Shown here in pieces: positions 1-7,077 of a DNA stretch of 10,827 bases. This DNA is from Dialister sp. (lineage in GTDB: Bacteria; Bacillota; Negativicutes; Veillonellales; Dialisteraceae), in contig JAIJLI010000041.1 in the NCBI GenBank assembly GCA_022722495.1, forward strand, positions 1-10,827. Reading direction: 5' to 3'. Every line of letters begins with the position of its first letter. Positions within the stretch are counted from its first letter, which is position 1. The notes under the pieces are model-generated. The model had not been told where the DNA came from. It did no database searches and worked only from the letters and a program-made list of their open reading frames with translations. The position numbers and the translations under genes were made by a program.

Positions 1-1
1 A

Positions 2-88
2 CGCCCTGAAAGGGCAGAAGCTCCTAGCCCAGGGCACCGCCCTGGGTATTCATGTCCGCACGCCTGGCGCCCTGAAAGGGCAAAAGCT
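2..88. repeat. GC-rich direct repeats with hairpins, probable dispersed Bacteroides-type repeat
   Basis: A 21-bp unit (CGCCCTGAAAGGGCARAAGCT) occurs at 2-22 and 68-88, differing at one position and spaced 66 bp apart. Each copy contains the inverted repeat GCCCT-gaa-AGGGC. Between them, 28-46 forms a strong hairpin: CCCAGGGC, 3-nt loop ACC, GCCCTGGG. The stretch is much richer in GC than the genes to its right. Repeats of this look are scattered between genes in Bacteroides and relatives; that family link is from memory. It may mark the edge of the island or reflect an older repeat insertion. The element may begin before position 1. I see no gene in 1-230. Confidence 0.7.
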
Positions 89-168
89 TTATATGCCACT
101 CCGAACCTCAGGCTTTGCTCCCTCGATTCATCCTCGAACTGACAATGGATTTCTTCCACATGTGCCTG

Positions 169-190
169 TATATCCCATTTTGGTATATCC
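169..190 (+). promoter_or_regulatory. Candidate operator: direct repeat flanking the -33 element
   Basis: The heptamer TATATCC occurs at 169-175 and again at 184-190, a 15-bp period, one copy on each side of the TTTG -33 element. The spacing places both copies roughly on one face of the helix. Because the next gene encodes a small Xre-type regulator, this could be its binding site for autoregulation. No symmetric controller-protein box was seen, and both heptamers are AT-rich, so chance is possible. Confidence 0.3.
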
Positions 191-210
191 GATAAAAGAA
201 TATATATTTG
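179..210 (+). promoter_or_regulatory. Bacteroidetes-type promoter for the regulator and operon
   Basis: TTTG at 179-182 is followed by a 20-bp spacer and TATATTTG at 203-210. This matches the Bacteroides consensus (-33 TTTG, 19-21 bp, -7 TAnnTTTG). Transcription would start about 5-8 bp downstream, near 215-218, leaving a leader of about 15 nt before the ATG at 231. It rules out the longer reading frame that opens at 93, since that start would lie upstream of the transcript. No comparable promoter is visible in 492-558, so this one may drive the whole unit. Confidence 0.7.
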
Positions 211-230
211 CGCATCAAATTAAAACGAAT

Positions 231-491
231 ATGGACAAGAGTATACATTCACATTTATATCATCAGGTTATCGGACGCTTGCGAAGTAAGCGGGAAGATA
301 ACGGCGTAACACAAGTGCAACTTGCTGATAAATTGGGGGTTAACCAAAACTTTATCAGCAAGATTGAGACCTGCGACCGCCGCTTGGATCTTATAGAGCT
401 TCGACAGATATGCCAAGTTCTGGGTATCTCATTCGTAGACTTTGTTGCCGAAGTCGAAAGGGATATACTGAGCAAAGGAGAAAGTGAATGA
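231..491 (+). CDS. Xre/Cro-family HTH regulator (controller-like protein)
   Basis: This encodes an 86-aa single-domain DNA-binding protein. The helix-turn-helix runs from about residue 26 to 46 (TQVQLADKLGVNQNFISKIE), the classic Xre pattern: Q at the start of the first helix, A-x-x-L-G-V before the turn and S-K-I-E in the recognition helix. A further helical part (residues 50-75, RLDLIELRQI...LGISFVDF) completes the five-helix fold. The frame is open back to 93, but I chose the ATG at 231: it starts just before the domain and about 15 nt after the predicted transcription start, while the upstream translation is repeat-derived. There is no Shine-Dalgarno site, as is common in Bacteroidetes. 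Size and place at the head of a restriction-modification cluster resemble controller (C) proteins that time nuclease expression. No terminator is visible in the 67 bp that follow, so read-through is likely. The controller role is inference. Confidence 0.85.
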   Translation: MDKSIHSHLYHQVIGRLRSKREDNGVTQVQLADKLGVNQNFISKIETCDRRLDLIELRQICQVLGISFVDFVAEVERDILSKGESE

Positions 492-558
492 TTAAAATAA
501 GCTAAAAAGTTGATAGAGGCTAGATACTCGTAGAAACTGATAAAAACAAAGAACTAAA

Positions 559-2547
559 ATGGCTGGAAGAGAAAAGAATTGTAAATGGTATTTTGCGGAC
601 CAACCTAACGTACAGGAAGTGGGCCCAAATAATGCCATGGAACAAAGTTTCAAAAATCATCCTTATGCTGCGCTTGTAAGAGAAAGCATCCAGAACTCTT
701 TGGATGCCGTCGACGACAAGTCGGTGCCTGTACAGGTAGTTTTCTCTTTCAGGGAGATGAATGGATGCGATTATCCAGAATTCTTTAGCCTGAAGGAACA
801 TATAAAGGGGTGTTTGGATTATTATTCGAATAACTATAATGCAAAGGCGATTTATGAACCTATGATGAAGTTTTTCGCTGACGAAACTCATCATAACCAT
901 TTGGGGTACATTCGGGTAAGTGATTACAACACGAAGGGTATGTCTTATGAAAAAGACAAAACAGATAGTCCTTTCTATGCTTTTGTTCGGTCTGCAGGAG
1001 TAAGTGCTAAAGACGATACTTCTGCTGGAGGTTCTTTTGGATTTGGAAAGGCAGCTTATTACCTGTTGTCACCTATCAGTACGATAATGGTGAGTACCTG
1101 TACAAAAAATGGCGATAGGTTCTTTGAAGGAGCCAGCTCTCTTTGTACTCATACTTATCAGGGTAAGAAAAAAGTAGCTTTTGGCTATTATGACGACCAG
1201 GAAGGAAAGCCGATATCTGATGAAGCAGATATTCCAGCACAATTCCGTAGGGCTGAACCGGGAACTGATATCAATATTCTTGGTTTTAAAATGAAATACA
1301 AAGACGAGACTGTCAAAGAGATGATTGAGGCTGTTCTTCGTAACTTTTGGTTTGCTGTATATGAAGGTAAATTAGAGGTCAACGTGAATGATGTTGTCAA
1401 TATAACCAAAAATACGATTGCAGACTTGATGGAAGAGTATTTTGAGGAAATAGAAGACAACACTCGTAAGGCCGGTTATTATAATCCTAGACCATACTTT
1501 GACGCAGTACGCTTCGCTAATACATCTTCCAAATATAGGCTAATAGAAGAAAAACTTCCCTTACTTGGACATGTATGCTTTTATGTTTTCAAGTGCAAAG
1601 GTGCGGCAGACAAAATTGCATATATGAGAGCCCCACAAATGCTAGTCTATTCACAAAAGAATAAGACTAATTACGGCATGTATGGCGTATTCTATTGCGA
1701 TAGTGAAGAGGGAAATGACATGCTGCGTAATATGGAGAATCCTGCTCATACAGAATGGAAAGCAACCAATTGGAGAAGCAGAGGTCGCCAAAATGGAATG
1801 GGACGCCAGGTCTTGAGAGAATTAGATGAATTTATTAATGAATGTCTGAATAAGGTTTTCTCTTTGAAGGATAAAGCTACCTTAGATATCAAGGGGTTAG
1901 AGGATTTTCTGTATATACCAACGTCGTTTGATGACGACGACTTGGAGATGGAAGATATGCCTGAAAGTGTAGAAGGAAAACCTACAGGGTATCTTCAGGA
2001 TGAAGGCTCTTCATACACAACGGATATTCCAAAAAGTGAGGATAACCCAACTGTTATGCCAAAGCCGAATCCGCCTTCGACGGGACATGTACTTATCAAC
2101 AAGAGTACCAATGCAACAAATGAAACTGGTGGTAAGCTCTTGTCCGGACATGGTGAAGCCAAGAAAAAGCCTAACAGCCAGGGAATCCAAAAACCGGGTA
2201 ATGCATCGGAAACCAAAAAAGAGGATGAAAAAGGTGAGAAAGGCTTGTTTGCTACACCGATAAACATTCCTTATCGAACATTCTCGCAAGTGGAAGGCGG
2301 CAAGATTTATCACTATGTTGTTCTCCATCCGAATGAAGAGGTCGGCAATGTACGCCTTCATTTCTATGCGGTTGGAGAGGATAGTGACGAAGAATTGCAA
2401 GTTGAAGAATCTAACATTGGTAACGTGAGTGGCAATATAGTTCGTGATGTACATCTGCCAGAGGGACGATTGCGCCTGAGGGTACGTTTTACGGACAATA
2501 TGAAACATTCTATAAAATTAGCAGCGGAGGAATTATATGAAGTATAA
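559..2547 (+). CDS. GHKL-type ATPase, MutL/MORC/Hsp90-like fold, defence-associated
   Basis: This 662-aa protein has the marks of the GHKL (Bergerat-fold) ATPases. Residues 41-50 (RESIQNSLDA) are the N-box with the Mg-binding Asn. Residues 121-128 (SDYNTKGM) sit where D-x-G-x-G is expected and are degenerate. Residues 157-163 (GGSFGFGKA region) form the glycine-rich lid, and G-T at about 235-236 is the following GT motif. Residues of about 245-290 resemble the adjoining transducer domain. A low-complexity acidic and Pro/Lys-rich linker spans about 455-570, then a compact beta-rich C-terminal domain of about 95 residues. No histidine-kinase phospho-acceptor region, membrane segment or signal peptide is seen. 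GHKL ATPases of the MutL/MORC type are known in restriction-modification operons with C5-methylases and Vsr (Iyer, Abhiman and Aravind 2008). It may act as an ATP-driven clamp or sensor; that is inference. Its last 11 bp overlap the next gene. Confidence 0.8.
   Translation: MAGREKNCKWYFADQPNVQEVGPNNAMEQSFKNHPYAALVRESIQNSLDAVDDKSVPVQVVFSFREMNGCDYPEFFSLKEHIKGCLDYYSNNYNAKAIYEPMMKFFADETHHNHLGYIRVSDYNTKGMSYEKDKTDSPFYAFVRSAGVSAKDDTSAGGSFGFGKAAYYLLSPISTIMVSTCTKNGDRFFEGASSLCTHTYQGKKKVAFGYYDDQEGKPISDEADIPAQFRRAEPGTDINILGFKMKYKDETVKEMIEAVLRNFWFAVYEGKLEVNVNDVVNITKNTIADLMEEYFEEIEDNTRKAGYYNPRPYFDAVRFANTSSKYRLIEEKLPLLGHVCFYVFKCKGAADKIAYMRAPQMLVYSQKNKTNYGMYGVFYCDSEEGNDMLRNMENPAHTEWKATNWRSRGRQNGMGRQVLRELDEFINECLNKVFSLKDKATLDIKGLEDFLYIPTSFDDDDLEMEDMPESVEGKPTGYLQDEGSSYTTDIPKSEDNPTVMPKPNPPSTGHVLINKSTNATNETGGKLLSGHGEAKKKPNSQGIQKPGNASETKKEDEKGEKGLFATPINIPYRTFSQVEGGKIYHYVVLHPNEEVGNVRLHFYAVGEDSDEELQVEESNIGNVSGNIVRDVHLPEGRLRLRVRFTDNMKHSIKLAAEELYEV
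2526..2530 (+). promoter_or_regulatory. Ribosome binding site inside the end of the ATPase gene
   Basis: GGAGG lies 6 nt before the ATG at 2537 and within the last codons of the ATPase gene. A good Shine-Dalgarno site is uncommon in this group. Here it fixes the overlapping start and suggests that translation of the two genes is coupled. Confidence 0.6.
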
Positions 2548-3400
2548 AAACGTATCATTGCCATATCCGGTACTCGGTATATATGACGACGTATATCCGC
2601 TTTTGACTGGCGATTGCATACAGATGGCTGATCCTGTAAAGACAGCAACAGACTATATGTTTCGCATCGACTTGAATCAGCAAAATAAGGATATAACACA
2701 GTTGGTTTCTGAAGGTAAGGCAGAGTATGCCTGTGAGGTAACTTGCAGGAGTACTTTCCTTCGCAGATGTTATAAATCTTCAACTCCCCATTTTGAAATA
2801 AGTTTGGGCAGAACAGAAGTAAACGGACGTATAGAATTCCAGTGCTTCATAGCTGCTAGCGAGCCAATTCCTGATTACAACAACAGTGATTTTAATGAGG
2901 ACTATCATGGATTTACTTTTGATCTGGAGGTAGGTGATATGCTTGCTGTATTTCCTTTGGCGTGGTGGAATACCAATGTGAAGTTTGATAAACTGTATGC
3001 AGCCGGTTCTTTCATGCAAATTACTGAAGCGGCTGATGGAGCAGAAAGGACAACTTTCAATCTTTCGAACGACAGGATTCTGATAGAACTCCCTCATGAC
3101 CTGTTTGTTCAGTATCAGCGAATTGGTAACAGCTTCCCTGAAGTAATTCATTCATCTTTAGTCCATAACGCATTGGTCTACGCATTGGTTAATCTGTATG
3201 AAAATCAGGATTCTGGGAAAATGTGGGCAGACAGTCTTATCATAAGACTGCAGGAACTGCATATTTTACCGGAAGAGATGAAGAGTGATATGTCACTAGC
3301 TTATAAAGCAGCCGACTTACTTTTACAGGATCCATACAAACGAATGTTGGATAGCTTGGAAAGAATGGAAAATTCTCAAAACGAAGATCAGGAGGATTAA
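2537..3400 (+). CDS. Protein of unknown function, beta-rich with helical C-terminus
   Basis: I do not recognise this 287-aa family with confidence. The N-terminal 170 residues look beta-rich: an opening SLPYPVLGIYDD stretch, then FQCFIAASEPIPDY (about residues 100-113) and FTFDLEVGDMLAV (about 126-138). The last pattern, an extended strand followed by G-D-x-L-A, recurs in my memory in uncharacterised proteins from bacterial defence islands, but I cannot name the family. From about residue 200 it is helical, and it ends in a very acidic tail (NSQNEDQED). No catalytic motif, signal peptide or membrane segment is visible. The start overlaps the ATPase gene by 11 bp behind a GGAGG site, and the next gene begins 2 bp after the stop. 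A structural or adaptor partner of the GHKL ATPase is the simplest guess. Confidence 0.75.
   Translation: MKYKNVSLPYPVLGIYDDVYPLLTGDCIQMADPVKTATDYMFRIDLNQQNKDITQLVSEGKAEYACEVTCRSTFLRRCYKSSTPHFEISLGRTEVNGRIEFQCFIAASEPIPDYNNSDFNEDYHGFTFDLEVGDMLAVFPLAWWNTNVKFDKLYAAGSFMQITEAADGAERTTFNLSNDRILIELPHDLFVQYQRIGNSFPEVIHSSLVHNALVYALVNLYENQDSGKMWADSLIIRLQELHILPEEMKSDMSLAYKAADLLLQDPYKRMLDSLERMENSQNEDQED
3232..3250. repeat. Perfect 19-bp palindrome (odd centre) inside a coding region
   Basis: CAGTCTTAT, a single central C, then ATAAGACTG. The arms are 9 bp and match perfectly. It lies within the 287-aa gene and is not followed by a T run, so it is not a standard terminator. It could be a protein-binding site or simply chance. 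Confidence 0.5.
3390..3395 (+). promoter_or_regulatory. Ribosome binding site for the 250-aa gene
   Basis: AGGAGG lies 7 nt before the ATG at 3403 and inside the final codons of the preceding gene, supporting this start and tight coupling. Confidence 0.6.
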
Positions 3401-3402
3401 AT

Positions 3403-4155
3403 ATGGAACTACAGAAAGTATTTAAAAAATCATATATGGAGGATTTGAGACGTAATATCCAAATCTCAGATTATCAAGGTGAAACGTTCCCGTTTGACCC
3501 TTCTAAAGTGAAGGCTTTGGCGAACGTGTATAAGCCTGAAGGACTGCTTGACAGATTAGACCCAGAAGACGATTTTACGACAGCTGTGGAGTTGTATAAG
3601 GCATACAATACAGTTACGCCATTATTAGCTTCTCTGCCTGATTTGTGGGTATATCTGGCGCATGTGGATTTGTTTCCATATGTACAGCAACGTCATTCGG
3701 ATGTACTGAAAGACGATGTAACCGAAAAGTATATTGTTAATCACTGGTTCGAAAATGACGTTAGCGTTTTCCGTATGGCATTGCCGAGTGCATGGTGGAG
3801 TGTTTATCTTTCCGTAGACAATGAGCGTGAAAATCCTTTTGAATTGACTGAGATTCTTTTCAAAAACCAAGAGTTGAGAATAAACAGTTTTGGTCCTTTA
3901 TCTCTGATAAGGCACCGGGAGGCAATGAAAGGTATTCTGGAATTTTTCGAAGAACATCCTTATCTGCTGGAAGATGGAATGAATATGAGAGCTCAATACA
4001 TACGCAAACTGTTCAGTTTTATAGGCGGAACAAAGCGACTGGAGTTTATGGATAAAGACTTCTTTAAAAATGAGCTTAATAAGCGTATAGATGTTATCTC
4101 ACAGAAGTTTACTCGTGAAGAAATACAAAATAATAATAAACTTTTCAATGAGTGA
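3403..4155 (+). CDS. Mostly helical protein of unknown function, possibly DUF6339-like
   Basis: This 250-aa protein is predominantly helical with several tryptophans. A central segment reads LPDLWVYLAHVDLFPYVQQR (about residues 79-98), followed by RMALPSAWWSVYLSVD (about 123-138) and PFELTEILFKNQ (about 144-155). The order L-W-x-Y-L-x-H-V, W-W-x-x-Y-L and E-L-T-E-I-L resembles what I remember of the DUF6339 family, a tentative assignment I cannot check here. No nuclease or nucleotide-binding motif is visible. The C-terminus is rich in Lys and Asn. It begins 2 bp after the previous gene behind AGGAGG and ends in a 4-bp overlap with the HNH gene (GTGA), so it belongs to the same translation-coupled unit. 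It probably completes the module begun by the GHKL ATPase, but its function is unknown. Confidence 0.75.
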   Translation: MELQKVFKKSYMEDLRRNIQISDYQGETFPFDPSKVKALANVYKPEGLLDRLDPEDDFTTAVELYKAYNTVTPLLASLPDLWVYLAHVDLFPYVQQRHSDVLKDDVTEKYIVNHWFENDVSVFRMALPSAWWSVYLSVDNERENPFELTEILFKNQELRINSFGPLSLIRHREAMKGILEFFEEHPYLLEDGMNMRAQYIRKLFSFIGGTKRLEFMDKDFFKNELNKRIDVISQKFTREEIQNNNKLFNE

Positions 4156-4943
4156 TAATTAGGGCAGGAAGAAACAACTGGACGGAAGAGCAGATAACGG
4201 TTGTGCTTTATGAGTATTGCCGTAAACCATTTGGGCAATTTTCTGCCAGAAAAGATTTTGTGAAAGAACTCGGTGCATTAATAGGAAGAACTGCTGATGC
4301 CGTAGTAAGAAAAGTCGGTAATTTGGCAAGTTTTGACCCTAAAATGAAAAGTAGAGGCGTGGAAGGACTAGCTCATACGGCTAAGTTAGATGAGGTTGTA
4401 TGGAATAAGTATTATGGCAATTGGGAAAAACTAGCTTATGATGCTGAACTTATCTTAGCTTCACTTAGAAATAAAGAACTGGAGGACTCTCTTTCTATAG
4501 ATTTGAGTGACTTGCCTGCTGGTGAGGAACGTATACAAGAAATAAAAAGACGCATAAACCAGGATTTCTTTAGGGAAACGGTTCTGGCGTCATATAATCA
4601 AAGTTGCTGCATAACAGGCTTGAAAAATCCCCTGTTATTACAGGCTAGTCATATAGTAGGTTGGAAGCAAGATGAAGCAAATCGTACAAATCCGGAAAAT
4701 GGACTTTGTCTGAATTCTTTATTCCATAAGGCTTATGATGAAAATCTGATAGGGATTTCACCTGATTACGAGATAGTGATATCCGAAAAGTTTTTCGGAG
4801 AAAGACCTGGAGGGGTTCCTGAGAAAACTAGGGAATACATCTTAGGGTTTAATCATAAAAAGATAGTTTTGCCAAGAAGATTCTTGCCGAATCGAGACTT
4901 GTTGGCTCAACATTACGAACATTTTTGCCACGATGTGGTTTAA
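4152..4943 (+). CDS. HNH endonuclease, likely type II restriction enzyme
   Basis: This 263-aa protein has an HNH nuclease domain at about residues 145-205. The motif runs C152-C153-I-T-G, A-S-H167-I, N183-G-L-C-L-N and H192-K-A-Y-D, matching the HNH_2 type found in putative restriction endonucleases. The three key residues H167, N183 and H192 are present. The N-terminal 60 residues (NNWTEEQ... to ...RTADAVVRKVGNL) look like a SANT/Myb-like helical domain that could bind DNA. The start is GTG at 4152: an in-frame TGA lies directly before it at 4149-4151, and the next in-frame ATG falls only after the N-terminal domain. The GTGA overlap suggests coupling to the gene before it. The methyltransferase begins 12 bp downstream, so the two probably form a restriction-modification pair. 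Alternatively, the HNH enzyme works with the McrBC-like genes as an accessory nuclease. Confidence 0.9.
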   Translation: MIIRAGRNNWTEEQITVVLYEYCRKPFGQFSARKDFVKELGALIGRTADAVVRKVGNLASFDPKMKSRGVEGLAHTAKLDEVVWNKYYGNWEKLAYDAELILASLRNKELEDSLSIDLSDLPAGEERIQEIKRRINQDFFRETVLASYNQSCCITGLKNPLLLQASHIVGWKQDEANRTNPENGLCLNSLFHKAYDENLIGISPDYEIVISEKFFGERPGGVPEKTREYILGFNHKKIVLPRRFLPNRDLLAQHYEHFCHDVV

Positions 4944-4955
4944 TATATTATAGAC

Positions 4956-5966
4956 ATGAAGATTAGAGTATTTGAAGGCTTTGCCGGATATGGTGGTGCA
5001 TCATATGGTTTGAAACGTTTGAAAGAAAACATCCCGAATATAGACTATGAAGTAGTCGGTTATTCGGAGTTTGACAAGTATGCTGCTGCTTTATTTGATG
5101 CAAACCATAAAGACAAAAATGGGAACCCATTAAAAAATTGGGGAGATATAACGAAGATAAATCCTGAAGATTTACCTGACTTCGATATGTTTATGGGTGG
5201 TTTCCCATGCCAGCCTTTCTCTTCTGCTGGTATGCAGATGGGAACTGAAGATCCATATGGGCGTGGCGCTATGCTAGGTCATATTATCCGCATCTGTAAA
5301 GTGAAGAAGCCGAAATATCTGTTTCTGGAAAACGTTAAAGGCTTTACACATGGTAAGTTTCAGCCTATACATGACCAGTTGGTCAAGGACTTGAGAGAAA
5401 TGGGTTATGGTGAAAATCCTTTGGCAAAAGCGGTTCTGAATTCTAAAGATTATGGTATTCCGCAGAATAGAGAAAGACTTTGGATGTTTGCTCGTCTGGG
5501 TGGTTTGCCTGAGGATTTCAGTATGGAACCAGAAAAGGTGGAGTCTGATAAAAAAATGGCTGATTTCCTGGATATACATCCAGAGGATAAATTGTATCTG
5601 AGTGATGCTCAGATTGCCCATCTTAAGGTTAAGCATAACATCGATTCTTTCAAAGTTCAAGCACCATTATGCTTTGATGTGTATAATAAGAAAATCAAGC
5701 TAGATGGCTACTGCATTACGATAACCCAGCCAGAGCATAACAGCCTTCGAGTTGTAGAAGTTCCTAGAGACGGCAAAGAAATTGTGCGCAAGATGTCCGT
5801 ACACGAACAGTTCAGGCTTATGGGATTCCGGATTTCACGTGACCTGAAAGAGTGTGAGATTAATTTTGACGGACAGTCGTACACCCAATTGTCAAAACGT
5901 GCTGGCAATGGTTGGGACGTGAATTTGGTTGGTAGATTGTTAACGCATATATTCAAACAGTTATGA
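4956..5966 (+). CDS. dcm: C5-cytosine DNA methyltransferase (Dcm family)
   Basis: This 336-aa enzyme transfers a methyl group from S-adenosylmethionine to carbon 5 of cytosine in a specific DNA site. The motifs are in standard order: motif I FEGFAGYGG (6-14), motif IV GGFPCQPFSSAG (81-92) with catalytic Cys85, motif VI ENV (125-127), motif VIII QNRER (170-174), motif IX around RKMSVHEQFRLMGF (278-291) and motif X GNGWDVNLVGRLL (317-329). The target recognition domain between VIII and IX (about 185-275) is short, so the site is probably simple; it cannot be read from the sequence. All catalytic motifs look intact. It follows the HNH gene by 12 bp and overlaps the next gene by 4 bp (ATGA). A vsr gene in the same unit fits, because Vsr repairs T:G mismatches left by deaminated 5-methylcytosine. 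Confidence 0.96.
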   Translation: MKIRVFEGFAGYGGASYGLKRLKENIPNIDYEVVGYSEFDKYAAALFDANHKDKNGNPLKNWGDITKINPEDLPDFDMFMGGFPCQPFSSAGMQMGTEDPYGRGAMLGHIIRICKVKKPKYLFLENVKGFTHGKFQPIHDQLVKDLREMGYGENPLAKAVLNSKDYGIPQNRERLWMFARLGGLPEDFSMEPEKVESDKKMADFLDIHPEDKLYLSDAQIAHLKVKHNIDSFKVQAPLCFDVYNKKIKLDGYCITITQPEHNSLRVVEVPRDGKEIVRKMSVHEQFRLMGFRISRDLKECEINFDGQSYTQLSKRAGNGWDVNLVGRLLTHIFKQL

Positions 5967-6550
5967 AGTTAAATTTAAGTACTTTATCCTTTGGTTCCTA
6001 TATTGATAAAGGTGGTGGAACACCATCTTGGGGAACCGAACTAGGCCAGTCTAAGCCTGACTACAAATTTACTGTTGAAGGATGTGAGGAAATATTGGTT
6101 GGTATGCTATATAATTCAGTCAATCTTCATCACGTATGCCTGCCTTTAGGTAAAGGTGGGCATATAGATATTGCTTCAAACTTTGAAGAGTGTCATCTTG
6201 CTGGCGTGTTTAGAAAGGTTTATATTAACGGAATAAGCATTGATTATCCTTTTATCATGGTACTTATAAAAGAGTTAAGCGCAAGTCATTCAGGAAGGCG
6301 CTCAATAAAGTATTCTGATAAAATAACGTATAATTTTGATGGCGAGAAGCTGTCAAACGCCGAGTTCTTTCGTATTGCCAGAAAGAAATTAGGATTGAAT
6401 TGGGAATCATGCTGGTTCATATATGAAATGAATGTATGTAATCTCGACGAACTTCACTTTAAAGCTGTAATAGTGAATAAGGAGTATAGTGAATCTTATC
6501 ATGATTCTGCCGAGAGAAAAGAGAAATGGTTATCTTTAATTGATAAATAG
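5963..6550 (+). CDS. Stand-alone homologue of the McrB N-terminal domain
   Basis: This 195-aa protein matches the first 173 residues of the next gene product along its whole length. Shared blocks are PSWGT (21-25), GM (47-48), LPLGKG (60-65), VFRKVYIN (82-89), HSGRRSIKY (109-117), EFFRIARKKLG (134-144), W-x-I-Y (151-154) and ELHFKAVI (163-170); by eye about 50 of 165 positions are identical. It lacks the AAA+ domain and ends in a short charged tail. In characterised McrB proteins the N-terminal domain reads the modified base or target site, so this may be a second reader, a decoy, or a regulatory subunit that joins the McrB ring. Those roles are inference. It overlaps the methyltransferase gene by 4 bp (ATGA) and precedes mcrB by 8 bp, consistent with tandem duplication in place. 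I do not recognise a named family for this domain. Confidence 0.85.
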   Translation: MKLNLSTLSFGSYIDKGGGTPSWGTELGQSKPDYKFTVEGCEEILVGMLYNSVNLHHVCLPLGKGGHIDIASNFEECHLAGVFRKVYINGISIDYPFIMVLIKELSASHSGRRSIKYSDKITYNFDGEKLSNAEFFRIARKKLGLNWESCWFIYEMNVCNLDELHFKAVIVNKEYSESYHDSAERKEKWLSLIDK

Positions 6551-7077
6551 TCTGGATTATGAGAATAGATGATTTTTCTTTAGCTTTTAATTGTTCTGGC
6601 TGCCCATCTTGGGGTACTGCTATTGTTAATCAGGACACAAAGAAGTTACATCTCATTAAAAAAGATGTGGCTTCTAACATTGTTATCGGTATGATGCATA
6701 AGTGTGTTACCATAAATACTCATGATTTTTCCTTGCCTATTGGTAAAGGATCAAAGATTTACTATGGTAACACCGGTTTTGATGGAGCAACATCTGAACC
6801 GATGTTGGTCTCTGTGTTCGACAAAGTGTTTGTAAACAAGGTTCAGATTCCTGCATCTTTTGTGTTGGCAATCATACGTGATAGGGCCGAGGCTCATAGC
6901 GGCAGATTGCAGATTAAGTATACACCAAAGTTGAAATATGGAAATATATCGAACGAAGATTTCTTTAAGGAAGCAGAGAAAAAGTTAGGAATCTCATCTT
7001 CTACACCTTGGGTTATCTATGACATTGATATAGCAGGACAGGAGGAATTGCACTTTACGGCTTTAATTGGTAAGGAT
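5963..7077 (+). other. Diverged tandem duplication of a ~170-aa domain
   Basis: Copy one is the whole 195-aa gene (homologous part about 5963-6478). Copy two is the N-terminal domain of the McrB-like gene (6559-7077). The motif order and spacing are conserved: both have FF-x-x-A-x-x-KKLG ending at residue 144 and E-L-H-F starting at residue 163. The similarity is at the protein level; the DNA has diverged, so the duplication is old. Confidence 0.8.

Noticed and set aside
93..230. N-terminal extension of the regulator frame starting at the ATG at 93
   Set aside because: It lies upstream of the predicted promoter, its translation is low in protein-like character and borders the repeat, and the HTH domain fits a start at 231.
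492..558. Possible second promoter or terminator between the regulator and ATPase genes
   Set aside because: No TAnnTTTG element with a spaced TTTG and no stem followed by a T run is visible.
2011..2508. Open frame of 165 codons on the minus strand
   Set aside because: It is antiparallel to the linker and C-terminal domain of the ATPase gene and has no domain features or start signals.
2960..3815. Apparent shared AWW motif between the 287-aa and 250-aa proteins
   Set aside because: The match is only a few residues, with different surroundings and different predicted folds, so common ancestry is not supported.
4782..4799. Inverted repeat TCCGAAAA/TTTTCGGA with 2-nt spacer, resembling a terminator
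   Set aside because: It sits mid-gene in the HNH coding sequence, and the T run is part of the stem rather than following it.
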